Assembly: GCA_029532415.1 (NCBI GenBank)
Contig: JAQOTA010000055.1
Coordinates: 186,001 to 250,000, forward strand
Reading direction: 5' to 3'
Length of the DNA stretch: 64,000 nucleotides
Source: Marasmius tenuissimus
Lineage: Eukaryota; Basidiomycota; Agaricomycetes; Agaricales; Marasmiaceae
Shown in pieces: positions 11,134 to 23,577 of this stretch. Position numbers and translations under genes: made by a program. The notes beneath the pieces are model-generated. The model worked only from the letters and a program-made list of their open reading frames with translations, did not search any database and was not told where the DNA came from. Every line of letters starts with the position of its first letter. The stretch's first letter is position 1.

Positions 11134-12069
11134 TCTGTATATCGGAATGGTTCCCCCTGAGTCCCTTCCTCTTGGTATCCATGCATACGATGACGTGCTT
11201 GACTGCCTCTATACACTAAATCGACTAGCATCAAATCAGCACTCAGCGCTCAACTCCAGATGTCTGTGGCGGTATGTACATCTTTCTCATCAATATGAGG
11301 CCTGAGGGTTCTGTCTTGGTTAAATGAAGTCTTTGCGATTTAGTCTAAACGCCGTGAATGGATTAAACTCGGTCTCCACCACAATACAGCGCTGCGAAGC
11401 GGATGCGGCAGTCAATTTACCCAGCGCCTGGCCTTGCTGTCTTACTACAATTCCAACCAGGTTGAGTCTGTGTATTCACTGTGGCTTCGCAGCGGAAATG
11501 GATTTCTCGGATGCTCCGGTCAGCGCATTTATGTTGTTTTTGTGATATCTGTATACATAAATGTTGTTCAAAAGAGTCATCAACCTGACAACGGGCGGCG
11601 CTACGATACGTACGATGAACGGGGAGTGTAGGTATTCAACGAATCACCCTTGGGCCTTCGATAGGAAGTGCAGGTTCTGATGATCATGATGTAACGTTCC
11701 AAACTTATTGAGTAGATTGTACTAGAAAATCATGTAAAGAAGAAACATGACTGTCGAAGTGTGTGGCTCAATCGACGCAGGAGGCTGCTGGCATGCCACC
11801 CCGCGGGGTGCCCTAAATGTCCTGAAGGTCAAAGCTGTAGTATGAATAGGTTGAAGGAGGTGATCATGTAGGTAAATGATGGGGAGAGCAACGGTCTGAA
11901 AAGAGTAGTCGAAGTGAAGAAACCAAAAGTGGAAAGGCGGGAAATCATGTAATCTCGAACATGCCAAAATGAATTGTGGACTTCAGCAAGAATGTTGAAA
12001 ATTTTGTTCAATTGTTTACCGTTTACGTTTCGGGCGTCGATTTTCGCAAGGGATGTAAATGGATGCTAT
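11134..12069. other. Intergenic stretch, no supportable gene
   Basis: It lies between the MAK11 promoter and the end of the C2H2 gene. It has short frames only. The minus-strand frame at 11722-11967 is hydrophobic but shows no family motif, and I do not call it. Confidence 0.5.
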
Positions 12070-13186
12070 TCAAGATCGCTGGCAGGGATTTTTTTGGTTT
12101 TCGTGTCGCCGGCGATCGCTACGTGAACGGAAAGAGTGTCCGCATCCGAGATTACATTCATAGGGCTTTTGACCCGTGTGAGAGAGAATGTGATCTGGAG
12201 ATTAACAACTGTAAGCGAACGATGCACCAATAATAGCTATCAGTGAACCGTAACGAAACTAACACTCGTAGTTGGATTTTGCTGTAAAACCTCGAGAAAG
12301 GCATCCTTGAACGGTGCAGTAGTAGCGGGGCACTGTTTTGCGACGAGCGATTGAGGCTTCAGTTCCGGCGCGCGATCCTACTTCACGGCGACCAGTGTAA
12401 CCGGAAGGCAGGGAAAAGAAATGATGCTCAACACGCGAGGAATGGCTTCTAGAACCACCACATGTTCGCCACGGCGATGACAAAGGCTTCTGAAGGACAT
12501 TGGCATAGCCGCTGTCACCATGATGTATGAGTGGGCTGATAGAGGTGCATAGACGCTGGTCACTTTGGTCTGTTGGTGGCAAGGCCCTGTGTGAAGAAGG
12601 CTTTATTGGTCGGCGCCTGTGATTTGGGATAAAACACGACCAACATGTTGCCGAAGGCGTTATTATAACCCTCGAACGAAAAGGGAGATTGAACTTCTGA
12701 TTCGGAATTTTGAACTTGGTGGGCGCCTCGTGGATCATAGCTTATGTCGATAGCGACTGATGCAGAGGCCCGCTGACACTCACCAACGATGGTCGATGCG
12801 TGGAACACGTCCCGGGGTTTATGGTGGAAGCAGGCCTCGTCCTCCAAACTTCCAGGGTAGGGATTTGCGGGAGTGCGATAATCAATTCCAGGTGGGCGCA
12901 CACCAAAAAAAAAAACGCACTTCGGTCTTTTTCTACTGTCGCCGTCGTAGGCCAGGGTCTCCCAATTGACACCATGAATGTTGTGGGCAAGGTCGTAAAG
13001 AGGGGTGAAGTCCCATGGGTTCCCCATAGCAGAGGCCAGGTCGTCAAGCGTCTGGCATCTAAGCGAAGCAGTGGAGGGAGAGATGAGAGTAGGATCCTGC
13101 TGCTGGTCAAGACAATAGGGCTCTGAGTCCTGAGCATTCCCGCTCATGCTGGGCGGAGACGACCTCGGCTGTCGTTTGGTGGACAT
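12070..13186 (-). CDS. C2H2 zinc-finger transcription factor (334 aa)
   Basis: Three exons, 13186-12784, 12740-12264 and 12194-12070, sum to 1005 nt (335 codons). Two tandem C2H2 fingers sit at the C-terminus. The first reads YYCTVQGC then 12 residues and HILSH, a perfect C-x4-C-x12-H-x3-H; the linker TGQKPYEC is the classic Kruppel linker; the second has CNLGC, RSRSDRRRH and a late basic tail. The first finger is split by an intron with a GTTAGT donor. The rest is Ser/Pro/Gln rich and likely disordered, as in fungal regulators. Exon 1 contains a long T-tract (around 12902-12914 on the plus strand as A-run) that could also hold a small intron, so the middle of exon 1 is less sure. Targets unknown. 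Confidence 0.75.
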
Positions 13187-16100
13187 AGCATAAACAGGCT
13201 GTCTTTATACCTCGTTGCAGAGGGGGCTTAGTGAGATGCTGGTATGTAAACACGGTACCGCGCCACAATCCACTCGTGCAGGGCCGCCATCTCATAGGAC
13301 AAAGTCCACGAACTTCCCAAATCGGGCGACGGCGATCGTCCTGCTCGGAGGTGCAAGTGCCTCAGCGGGTACTACGAGGCTCACGTCCTGTCCGAGATGG
13401 CTATCTCCATTGAATTGAAAGAGTCATGTCTGTAATCTGGACGTGCGACTGATTGTGGCTGTAGATAGATACATAGCTTTGCGACCGGGTCGGGTTGGTT
13501 TGCTTCGTGCTCAGAAAGTGAAGGAGGAGTGGGTATCGAGACCCCATCTAATAAGACGTGAGTACCTGATGCGTGCAATCATCCTCCAAGTCGAGACATG
13601 CACCTTGGTATGAGCAAGAGCGTCGGCCCTTTGTCTCTCGTATTCCTTCTCCCAAGCGATGTTTTCTGACATCCGATTTGGTGTCCGACATCCCATAGTC
13701 CACCGCCCAACATGTAGCCCGAAGCCGAAGGGAGCGACCTATGACTTGATGTGGAGAGCCGCTGATCTACATGAGGGGTCAACGAAGTGCTGTTGAAGGG
13801 GCTGTTTGGTCTGAGAGGACTTCAGATCGTGTTCCTCCATTCGGAAGCCACCGTTGCCTTGCGCTTTGACGATGTCGCTCGTTCTTCTAGCTCCGGGTCA
13901 TCCTTTAATCGTTTAGATGAGGGTCAGTTCATGCCAAAAAGGCCTAGAATGGAGTCGACCGATAATTTTAGGCTTGTCGCTCTATCCGAGGAAACGGGAG
14001 GGTGAACCGTCATTTGTTGGCCCTGAAAGCCGCTCTTAGATTTCGACATCACGACCCCCTACAGCTCTTCATTACCACCCACCGTCAGCTCAACGTATCC
14101 ACTCAGATCTTGCCATAAGCGCTGTAGTTATTTCGGTTGGATCCTTCCTTGCTGCAGGTCTTGAACACACTTGGGCACATATGCGCCCCGCATAACCAGG
14201 TAGGCCGGTCGACGCAACATGAAGCAAGAGGTACAGAGCGTCGGACGCTTCGTGCCCTTCCGATCGACGAGACGAGAGGTCATGTAGTATATTGCTTCCT
14301 CTGAACGAGAAATGATCCGCGAAAACCAAAGATGCGTAGGGGAGCCTCAAAACCTCCGAGAAGTCAGGGTCGTCCGTGATCCTGGATGCAGAAAATCTGG
14401 GTGTCCAATGATGCGCGATCGGCAGAGATCGCAATACGTATACGCTCACGGGAAACCTTCCGTGTGGTTATGTTGTCGATGGGTAATTCGGGATCTGTAT
14501 GGGGGCCGGAGAAGAGGGGTCGACAAAATAGTTTCTACGGGGCTTAAGGAGCTATTGGGAAAGTCTTAGCCACGCCTAACGAGTTCTGGAAATGGACATA
14601 AGGCGCGTAAACTCGTGAAAAACAGGCTGACAATATCTTCCCGCCGACTTCTATGTAGGTTAATATGTATGTGCGTAATTTCGTCCCCAGTGACCGGGGG
14701 CATGCTGTAAGTTCTTGGTCCATGCTACAGCTATTTGTCGATGGTGTTTCCGTTGGAGGCATGTTCTGACTATCCAGAGCCTGCTCGTGAGATGAAACAG
14801 GGACGCGTTTCGCTCAGAGACAACTAATTCGAATGCTTTGGAGAGTTCGAACGCCTGAGCTCCGCCTAACCAGACGATTTCTACGGCAGATAGCAGCTCC
14901 ATACATTTGCCACTGAGCCCAAGGCAAGCTGGAGGATCGTTGGAACATTGATACCGTGGGACAAGATCCAGACGACCGTACACAGACGGGGGGAGGGGGG
15001 AACTCGATACACGAGCTGTTGTGCGCATCGGAATGGCAGTGAGATGATAATAGGAAATGGAAGTGGGCTTAAGTCTGCGCAAAATTGTTAACCAGATCAG
15101 AGAAAATCGATGCGGAATGTCTTCGTCGCCTACCTATCGAGATTATTCAATTGGTAAACCTGGCCGAGAGCTCTTAATGCCTTTTGGTCACAGCCCGAGC
15201 CGAAGATCATTGTCGTCGTTGCCAAATAAAGGGTCGAGAATATATCAGGACCTGAAGGAACCTGAGTTGTGGGACCCTCGGAGATAGGATCTCATAGGAT
15301 CTCGTTTACTCCCCGGGGGGGATCCTCATGCTAGATCAATGTTAATTAGTTTCTTGAGGCTACTCATATCGTACAACTTACGAAGGCCGATTCGCAAGGA
15401 GAACAGCACAATAATGTTGCATGTTCATTTCGGAAGACGGGCTCATATCTCAATACTGAGATGTTACGGTAGCTCGTCAAGCCATCCATCCAGAAAGCAT
15501 CCTCGAGACACGGACTCTGGGCGCGGCGGGTGCGTCGGCACGAATGGGTTGTGTGGTTGACCTCCGGGTCCCAACTATGGCGGTGCTTTGTGAACCTGGA
15601 AATGAATCAGGAGGTTTACATCACTCACAAGCACTATTAGGTGTTTCCATGCGTTTATACTTATGATTTCGGGCTCATACTGGGTTTTCCGAACTCCGCC
15701 AGGTTTCTCTAGACCCCCGTGGCCCTATTAGTATGCATCATCTTACTGGGACCATGCTGTTCCGTGCCATCGTCTCTAGGGGAGGACAAGGCCCGTCCTC
15801 TCGCTGGAAAGACTGACGTGAGTGACTGTGGTCGGGGGGGGGGGGGGGGGGCGCTATGCGACAACGTACGTCAGTCACGCTCAGGGAGCGTATCATTGAA
15901 ATCACACCCAGACACCATGAGTGGACAGCCTGTCAGACACTAACTTCAGAAATCAGATAGTAGCTAGTCGTGTATGAAGCTCACCATTTATATATCTATC
16001 TGTCAGCGCTCAATAACAGATTCTTCGACGCTCCTGCAACCCTCGGTCTCAGAACCGAAATCCGCGTTCCTGGCATGGGAAAGTGGCTGCCAGAAACTCA

Positions 16101-19057
16101 GATACAACACAACGGATGCCCGGGAGAGTCCAATGAATCATCCCAGAGAGACGAAGAGTCTACTAGAAAGAGGACGACCAACTAGGTTATTGCCAGCTAA
16201 CAGAGAGGCAGACTCGGGCACCGAAACAGTACCTTAGGTTCAATCCAAGTCATCGCCGAAGAGCTCGAAGATCCTTCGACGACCTCAATTCACTACCATC
16301 GGCAGTGGCTATCGACGGCCGTTCACAAGGGAAACCCGTCATGGTACAGGGGAGAGGAAAACTTTCCTCCGACGTCCACTTGTCCTGCGAGACCTCGCGA
16401 TATGAGTATCCTGCTGCTTTTTGCTCGGGCTCGCGGTATGATCCGTGGCAGTGCAATCACCCCGTCTTGCCATTCGGTCAAGGAGTTGGATAATGATCAT
16501 GTTCTGTTAGAGTAGTTCCAGGGTATCAATGCAGAGACATGCTGCGCGAACGCCAATTCGTTGCTCTTGGAGCTCCTTGTGATATGAACATCCCTCCAAG
16601 CTTCCGACATTTGCAGCCCGGATACGACCGGGTTACCGCCCCTCCCCTTCACACCATTTAATGAGTTGCTGACGCGACTGGCGATCTCTTACGTCAGAGA
16701 AACCTGTGAGAACGGGGAGTCAGGTTGCCGATCATCGTACCCGTAGAATGAAAAAGGGATCGGACTTTGAGCCAACATACTTGAACAGTGTCCCTCAGAA
16801 GGGTTCTGGCCCGGCCATTATTCCCAGCAGCGCTCGTGTGGTGGAGTCGTACTTGGACGACGTCAACAGAGGTTTTTCCAGTTGCCTGATAATCGTGCGT
16901 GTTTATTGGTGGCGAGATGGAGGCGAAACTGTTTACGGCATGGGAGAAATGTCGTTTGAGCTTTCTCTTTGGGCTCGGAGACAGCGATACGTGAACATGT
17001 TCTAGGTGGAGGTAGCTTGAAGCCAGGACAGGGTCAATGAGAGCCACAACATCAGAACCCGAGCGCACTCAATCTTTCAGAGCTTAAAGGTACCAGAAGC
17101 TCGCCTGGGACGTCGAAAAGACCTCTTCTGACGTTGATGGAAATCGACGCAAGTAAGCCGTCCTGCATCAGTGCATGCTAATGCGAACTCCTCCAGCGTC
17201 ACGAGAGTCCGCTTTGATGCACTGTTTCGCTTGACGCCCGCTTTACTTTGGGTGGCATGTTTCTGCAACGAAGGTGTAGGAAATCAGATTGCCTGCACAA
17301 TACAACACGAACAAGAACGAACAAGTGCATAGCTTGCAGGCGGGTGGAGAACGTTGTTGAAAAAGGTCGTCGGCCTTTGGCTGATCACCATCACCATCGC
17401 ACCAGACGGCGATCCGCAAACCCATCCCGAGGTGGCAACCTCCAGAATGATATGCGCTGCCTTGAATTTGTTTCGTCTCTAGAGCGCGAGGATGAACTGG
17501 GCCAGAGCCTGTTGGTAGAGCTTGTTGGCAGGGTGCCCCGTTCCTCGGACTGGCGCTGGATGATTCGTGTCATCAATCTGTACGACCCAATAACCATTTC
17601 GAGTAAGTGAGCATCGGCCGATACAGCAACGTTGACCAGAAGAAACAGAAACTGGGAGTTGATCGCCGTGACTGACACGTCCAGAAGCGTCGAAGTCCCT
17701 TGCGAAAGAAGGTGGTAGACTGCAAAAAGCTGGTTTGGAACTCACCTGAACGTCAAGATTGATAAATGATCCCATAGCAATCGTGTCAAGACCGGGATGT
17801 GGCTGGCTGGTCGACCTCTCGGTTCAGAGTCTCGGTAGGGAAAGGAGAGGCGAAACGGGGAAAAGGGCCCAGGGCATTGTGCTTATAAGACTGGATAGTC
17901 TCATGGCGTTGACGTGCATTGATGTCCGCTTTTGATCTGTTCTGGACACTAGTCCCACTAAGGTAGACAGGTTAAAGTTTAGATAATATCCAAGGAGGGG
18001 TCGAAGGGAAAGGAGAAGTGCCGGTAAACAGGTCCCCAGCGTCGTTGGGGGAGGCAGACGCGGATGCATTCGCGTCCTTGATTGACGCTTCCCCCCTCCA
18101 GTCCCTTCCACGGTGAACTCGTCGAGATTACTGCGATGAGGTTCACTTGTTCTCATATATCGAAATGCTATTGTCCACAGTCGTGGCTCGACAGCCGGTA
18201 TTGATCAGTAATGAACGGAGGGTGAAATGTGCATTTGAGCTGTTGAGGAGTTCAAGATTGAAGAGACTAACGCAGCGCTGTTGGCATGTTATAGAGCAAG
18301 CTCGGTTCAGAAGACGGTGACTGGCACGACAGTACAAGTCCCAAACAAGAAATACGAAATATTGGAGGAGGAAACTATAGTTAGGTGGGAGTAGGATAGA
18401 GAGGCGGTGGAACCTTTGACTCTAGATATGTATGCTTACCGAACTGTGCTTGCGCTGGACCTAGCGAATTGAGGAGTTATAGCTCCATAATGAGGAGGAA
18501 TCCAAGATGATATTGGGGTCAATCCAAAGGCAGGGACACCGATTGAGCTGATTGAAGGAGTGTGTAATGGCTTAGCACCGGGGATGAAGGGGGGTCACCA
18601 TTCATTAAAATCAGTGCTGTGGATATCGACTGGATGTACTTACGAACGTCAAGTCGTCGACGTTGACCTTGTTAGGTCGATGCCCACCGCAGAGGGTGCC
18701 ACATTCATTGACCTTGGTCAGAGAACTATTGGTTCGAATTGGCTGGAGAGATTGTGCGCAGGGTCGGGATTACCGCATCTTGTTGTACCCGGGATTCGGT
18801 AGACGGATTGAGATAGAAATGGGTGCCAGGTACGACAAAAGCCGGATTTCAACTTTTCCCCCCCTGACTAGCCTGGAGACTTAGCAGGAGAACAAGAAGG
18901 TCTTGAAACGAACAAGGCACGCTTTACGCACATAGATGATGGTTGTTTGAATTTCAGGTCCCACCCCGAGAGTCGATGCACGTCACGTCGACGTGTCTCG
19001 TGTCAACCGTCGAGTCTCTTGCTCAAATTCCACCTGGAATTCCTGTAGACTCAGACT
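13187..19057. other. Gene-poor region of nearly 6 kb
   Basis: No frame longer than about 125 codons, and none has a recognisable domain. Some short pieces look protein-like, for example minus-strand ENIAWEKEYERQRADALAHT near 13600-13670, but I cannot join them into a supported gene. No transposase, reverse transcriptase, terminal repeat or target-site duplication was seen. It may hold decayed genes or old mobile DNA. Confidence 0.5.
15834..15851 (+). repeat. Run of 18 consecutive guanines
   Basis: An uninterrupted G18 homopolymer in the gene-poor region. It could fold as a G-quadruplex. Its exact length may be affected by sequencing error in homopolymers. Confidence 0.8.
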
Positions 19058-19480
19058 GCAGTGAGCCATTCATCTCCCGGAGACGCTGCGACCGCCTTTA
19101 TACACGATACATGAGCAAGGAATATGAAAATAGGCTTGAGATCGAACTGTATTTCCTTCGATCCGAGTGCTAGCGAGGTGCTGGCCTCTAGACCGCAGCA
19201 ATTATTCGTTTGATCCAGCGACAATCTTGATTTCTCATAATGCGAAGACAAATACTTCGCCATCGCTGCTCCAGAGAGCTCTTTGTGTATTACTTTGCTC
19301 TTCGTGGACAACGGGGGGTCCGTATCGATTCCAACGCTTTCCTTGTATTTCGCGCTGCTTTTTGGGTGGTGGCGGCGATTCTGTGACCCTGACGGTCTTC
19401 TGTTTAGGTGTCTTCTCTATCCGAGCTTTTGGTATGCTTTTGAGATAGCTTGTCAATAAAAAAGCTTGCTGTTTCGTCAT
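19058..19480 (-). pseudogene. MAK11: Truncated, frameshifted 5' copy of MAK11
   Basis: The minus strand matches the start of MAK11 (11024 down to about 10594). Shared pieces are TVRV.ESPPP in the basic tail and the first WD40 repeat (FDLKPIF, AHVSCIKAVAASPG). The start codon is kept (MTKQQAF, 19478-19480). The frame is broken between the tail and the WD40 repeat, so the two parts read in different frames. Similarity stops within the first repeat, after PGDEWLT, so at least four fifths of the gene is missing. It lies divergent to gatA, 81 bp from its ATG. It is a relic of either the ancestral location or a partial duplication. Confidence 0.85.
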
Positions 19481-19574
19481 AGTGATTGGTGAAGTTGAAG
19501 GTAGAGCAAGGGAGTTCTGATTGCAAGAAACAAAAATCGACCGGCAGGCAAATTTTCCGGTATGCGCGTTGCCG
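19481..19574. repeat. Shared promoter segment between MAK11 relic and gatA
   Basis: Second copy of the segment at 11025-11133. It includes the first five codons of gatA (from 19562). Here it still works as the gatA promoter, and it once served MAK11 in the other direction. Confidence 0.75.
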
Positions 19575-21578
19575 CTACCCACCACGTTCGACGCTGTCTC
19601 TCTACCTCTACCTTCAATCCACGATCCGCAATATACGAGAAAAACGCTAGTGTGAATGCATTTGTTCATATTCATGAACCTCCGCCGTCATTAGAAGGAC
19701 AAACTTTCGAAACGACAACTCCTATTGCGAAATCGTTACAATGGACGACGGTTGCGGTGAAGGACAACATATGCACGTCGGATATGCCGACGACGTGCTC
19801 GTCTACTATGTTGGAAAGTGCGTACTTCTGCATCTCTGGTTCAGGAAATGTTATTGAGAGCTTTTGTAGACTTCACGTCGCCTTTTGACGCGACAGTCGT
19901 CAAGTTACTCAAAAACGCGGGTGCTGATATCGTTGGAAAGACCAACTGTGATGAATTTGGGATGGGGTATACTTCTGAGCTTGGCTGTTGGATGAAAGAC
20001 TGAGAACACAACATTGCAGTTCCATGAATACCCATTCAATTCACGGACCGGTTGTGAATCCATACCAAACCTCACAGTCAGCGAAATCTACATCATGGAG
20101 AAACCGCGAAAAACGAGTTGCAGGGGGGAGTTCTGGTGGTAGCGCAGCAGCAGTCGCAGCTGATATGTGTGATGTGTGCGTGATTCTACGTTTTCCGTCC
20201 ATCTACAAGTTCTTGAAGGTTGTAAATAGCGCGTTAGCTACCGATACGGGAGGCTCTATAAGATTGCCAGCTTCGTATTGCGGTGTCGTTGGTCTGAAAC
20301 CGTCGTATGGCCTCATCAGCAGGTGTGTTCTCTATGCCATGCATCTCGACAGGTTCTTATTCCAATCCTTCAATCCAGATACGGCGTAATATCGTATGCG
20401 GATAGCCTAGACTGCGTGGGACTCATGGCGAAGAGCATCTTCCAAGCAAGGCGTGCTTTCGGTGCGTGTTATTCTACTTGGGATCCTCACGAAAGAGTGC
20501 TGAAGCCGCGTGGGCCAGATATCCTCGACGTGCCGGACCCCGAGGATCCGACCTCAGTCTCGAAACACCTGAGAGAATCTGCGTCGAAGCTTTTGCGAGA
20601 TTCTTCGCCCTTGAACCAATCTTCCACGTCAGAACAGCCTAAGTTAAGAGTCGGTGTACCGCAAGTACGTCTTAATCGACAGCATTTACATCCTCACGTT
20701 AAGCTTTTCATTTCAAAGGAATATTTTGCACAAGAACTATCTCCGGTCGTCCAGAAATCTGTTCGAAAAGCCTTGCAAGCTCTCCAGAACCTAGGAGTCC
20801 AGATCATACCAGTCTCCCTTCCATCTACCTCTTACGCCCTCAGCGCGTATTATGTCCTTGCCAGCGCAGAAGCCAGCAGTAATCTGGCACGTTACGACGG
20901 AATCGAATACGGTGAGCCTTATGATCTAGATATGCTTGAATATACTTATGCCCCCCGTTTCTAGGTCTACGTGCAACACCTCCACCAGGTTCTGACTTAA
21001 CCAAGACATCGAAGGTCTACTCTCATACGCGAATCCAAGGCTTCGGAGATGAAGTTCGCAAACGGATTCTCCTAGGCACCTATTCACTCACCGCGGAGTA
21101 AGTCCTGATATCCAACCCTCATAACCTCGCCTTCTTTTAACCTTTCCCCCCTCTTTTCAGCGCTTTCGACAACTACTTCCTACAAGCCCAAAAAGTGCGA
21201 CAACTGGTCCGAAATGACTTTGATAGCGTGTTTCGGTGGCCCAATTTACGCGTCTCGACGTGTGAACCGACCGTCTCGATGGAGGGTGTAGACGTTTTGA
21301 TTCACCCTTCGACAATACGTACCGCGCCGCGTCTCCCGTCGATGGGCCAGAATAGCGTGGAATCGCTGGATACGTATCTGCAGGACGTATTGACGGTTCC
21401 TGCTTCTCTTGCTGGGCTACCGGTGTTGAATGTACCCGTTCCTGTGGAAACGGAGGATGACGCAGACGAAGCCGAGGAGTGGCCGATTGGGATAAGTATC
21501 GTAGGACAGTGGGGATGCGATAGGCTTGTCATGAATGTGGGGATTATTGCCGAAGCTGCGATGGCTGTGGGAGGTTAG
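19562..21578 (+). CDS. gatA: Mitochondrial glutamyl-tRNA(Gln) amidotransferase subunit A (543 aa)
   Basis: Eight exons (19562-19817, 19870-19966, 20020-20175, 20230-20322, 20379-20664, 20719-20911, 20965-21097, 21161-21578) sum to 1632 nt, 544 codons. The amidase signature is clear: [23 protein letters not shown], the Gly/Ser-rich [14 protein letters not shown] with the catalytic serines, and [23 protein letters not shown]. The catalytic Lys is in VKDN. The N-terminus [17 protein letters not shown] is basic and Ser/Thr rich, as expected for mitochondrial import. Role: with GatB and a GatC/F-type subunit it converts Glu-tRNA(Gln) to Gln-tRNA(Gln) in mitochondria. In the last exon a stretch after DFDSVFR (about 21220-21281) is unlike the family and could be an unspliced in-frame 57-nt intron. 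Confidence 0.92.
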
Positions 21579-23577
21579 TACCACTTTTATCTTTTCACAC
21601 AGACATGAGCACGAGGAATGGCGTACTTTATCAAACTTTTAACGACCACTAAAAACCAGATTGGGTGTTTTTGAATGTCGAAGCAAGAAGTGACCGTTTC
21701 TCTCACGGTTCAAACTCGACCGAGTCGGAGGTCTCACGACGAAAGGTCCAGCTTTGACCGGTGACTTTCTGCCGTTGTATTTGGTGAGAAAGGCGGCCTG
21801 GGCGGGTTTCAGTTGATCACATTGGAGTGTCCTCCCATTGGATTCTCTTGCACGTTCGATTGTTGGTCCCGTTACGCGACATGCTACATACGATCGAAAG
21901 ATCGGAACGAAGCGCTCACAGGAAAATCCTAAACTTCCGGCCTTACGACTTGTTGGGGGTTGGGGATCGTCGACTTTACCAAGCAGATGATCAGGCGGGA
22001 TGCTTCAACCATGAAGCAAAGGAGCTATTCTGCTCTTGGGTGGTCTTGTGAACATGGCGGGAGTCCCGGTGCGGTGATTGTCGCAATCCGTGACGGCGCC
22101 AGTGGTCCCGCTGTTTGAAACAAAGGAGTGATTCAATCACATGAGAGTCAAGCTCGGAAGTTGATGCATGATGAGAGATATATATTTGATTCCGTTGGTC
22201 ACGACAAAGCAAGACGCCAAAGGAAACAGGTCGAATCCGACCACCAAGTGCACGGTAACCACGGCTCTTAAGGAGGCGGCCTTGTGGGGTATTAGTTCCA
22301 TTAGGATGAGGTAGATGGAAATGATGAATTGAGAGCCACTGAGAGCCACTTTAGTTCCTCTTGCACACATTGAAAACTGTGGAGATGAAGACCCCGGACG
22401 TGTCATATCGAAGCCCGGATTCATGAATTCATCAAATCATGCGCTTTGGTCTTGTTCCTGGAAGCATTGAATTCTGAGCCGGCTGATTGTAGACTCCGCG
22501 GGGGACGCCACGGAATGTTTTTTGAAACGAAAGCGAAAACAAAACGAGGTGATTGCGCCAGGAAAGGGGACTGCTTGCTGGCGACTGAGCGCTGATTTTG
22601 CTGAAAGGCTTCCCTGAACGGTCGGAGCGACAAATCACTTGCTGTGTAACGTGAAGCTCATGGTCCATCCGGAATTGAGTATGGAGCGTGGGCGACGTGT
22701 AGAATGAGGGCGCCCACGTTCTGTCCGCGAATTCAGTACGAGGGACCCTGGTTGTGTCAGCTCGGACTGCAAGGTGGCGGAACAAAGTAACAACAGACTC
22801 GAGATGAGGTTGGCTACCGAGTTAGGTTGTTAACAACGACCGGTTTCGAGGCTGATACGATTGATAGGATCGATCGTCCAGCATGCCCTTGACCCATTGG
22901 ACCGATAGTTGAGGGTGCTTGCGACCTAGACTGCAGCGGGACGCAGGGAGCAATAAAGGAGACCAACTTACAGAAGTTGCCGAATATCTTCCGGAGCAAG
23001 AATTAAACATCAAGAAGGTCCGTGCGTACTTATGTTGAGCGGGAAGACCCGGAAAAGGTCCATGGGTTGGTGGTGAGAAACCAGCTGATAACCAGGGTGA
23101 TAAGGTCCTCACGGTACATGTACCTCAAGCTCTCCTTACTGGACGGTGAAAATACTATCGGAGTGGGAACTATGATTCATATTGAGCTCATAGGAATTCG
23201 TTCGGGTGCAAATCTGAGAATTTCTACTCGACTTGAGAATACTGTGGATAGGTCTCGAGTCGAAGATGATTCGAGGGGCAGCGAGGGGCACAAGTACAAT
23301 CTCGGAAGTGATAATTGTCGGGGAAAATCGCTGCAGAAATGAAGAAATAACGAATTAGGGAACAACGTGCAGCCACCAGATTACCTAATCTTCGGACAAA
23401 CGGAACGTTGGCTGACCGCTACTGAACGGGTGGAGCCTGTTACTATTTCTCAACGTCCACCGTGCATCTCATTTTCTTTCTTTCTTTCCCTTTTTTCTCT
23501 ACTTCGCCGTCACCATTCTCTACATTACGCCCTCATCGACCCAATAACCTAATTTTTCCTCGTCATCGTGCTCCACG
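21579..23577. other. Intergenic stretch, no supportable gene
   Basis: About 2 kb with short frames only. A pyrimidine-rich tract at 23467-23500 precedes the next gene and probably belongs to its promoter or leader. No mobile-element signature seen. Confidence 0.55.

Noticed and set aside
14090..14449. 119-codon minus-strand frame, considered as an F-box-type fragment
   Set aside because: No F-box motif or leucine-rich repeat pattern is visible, and neighbouring frames do not join.
17248..17610. 120-codon plus-strand frame with MRCLEFVSSLEREDELG
   Set aside because: Overlapping minus-strand frames look equally natural, no splice-consistent gene could be built, and no family was recognised.
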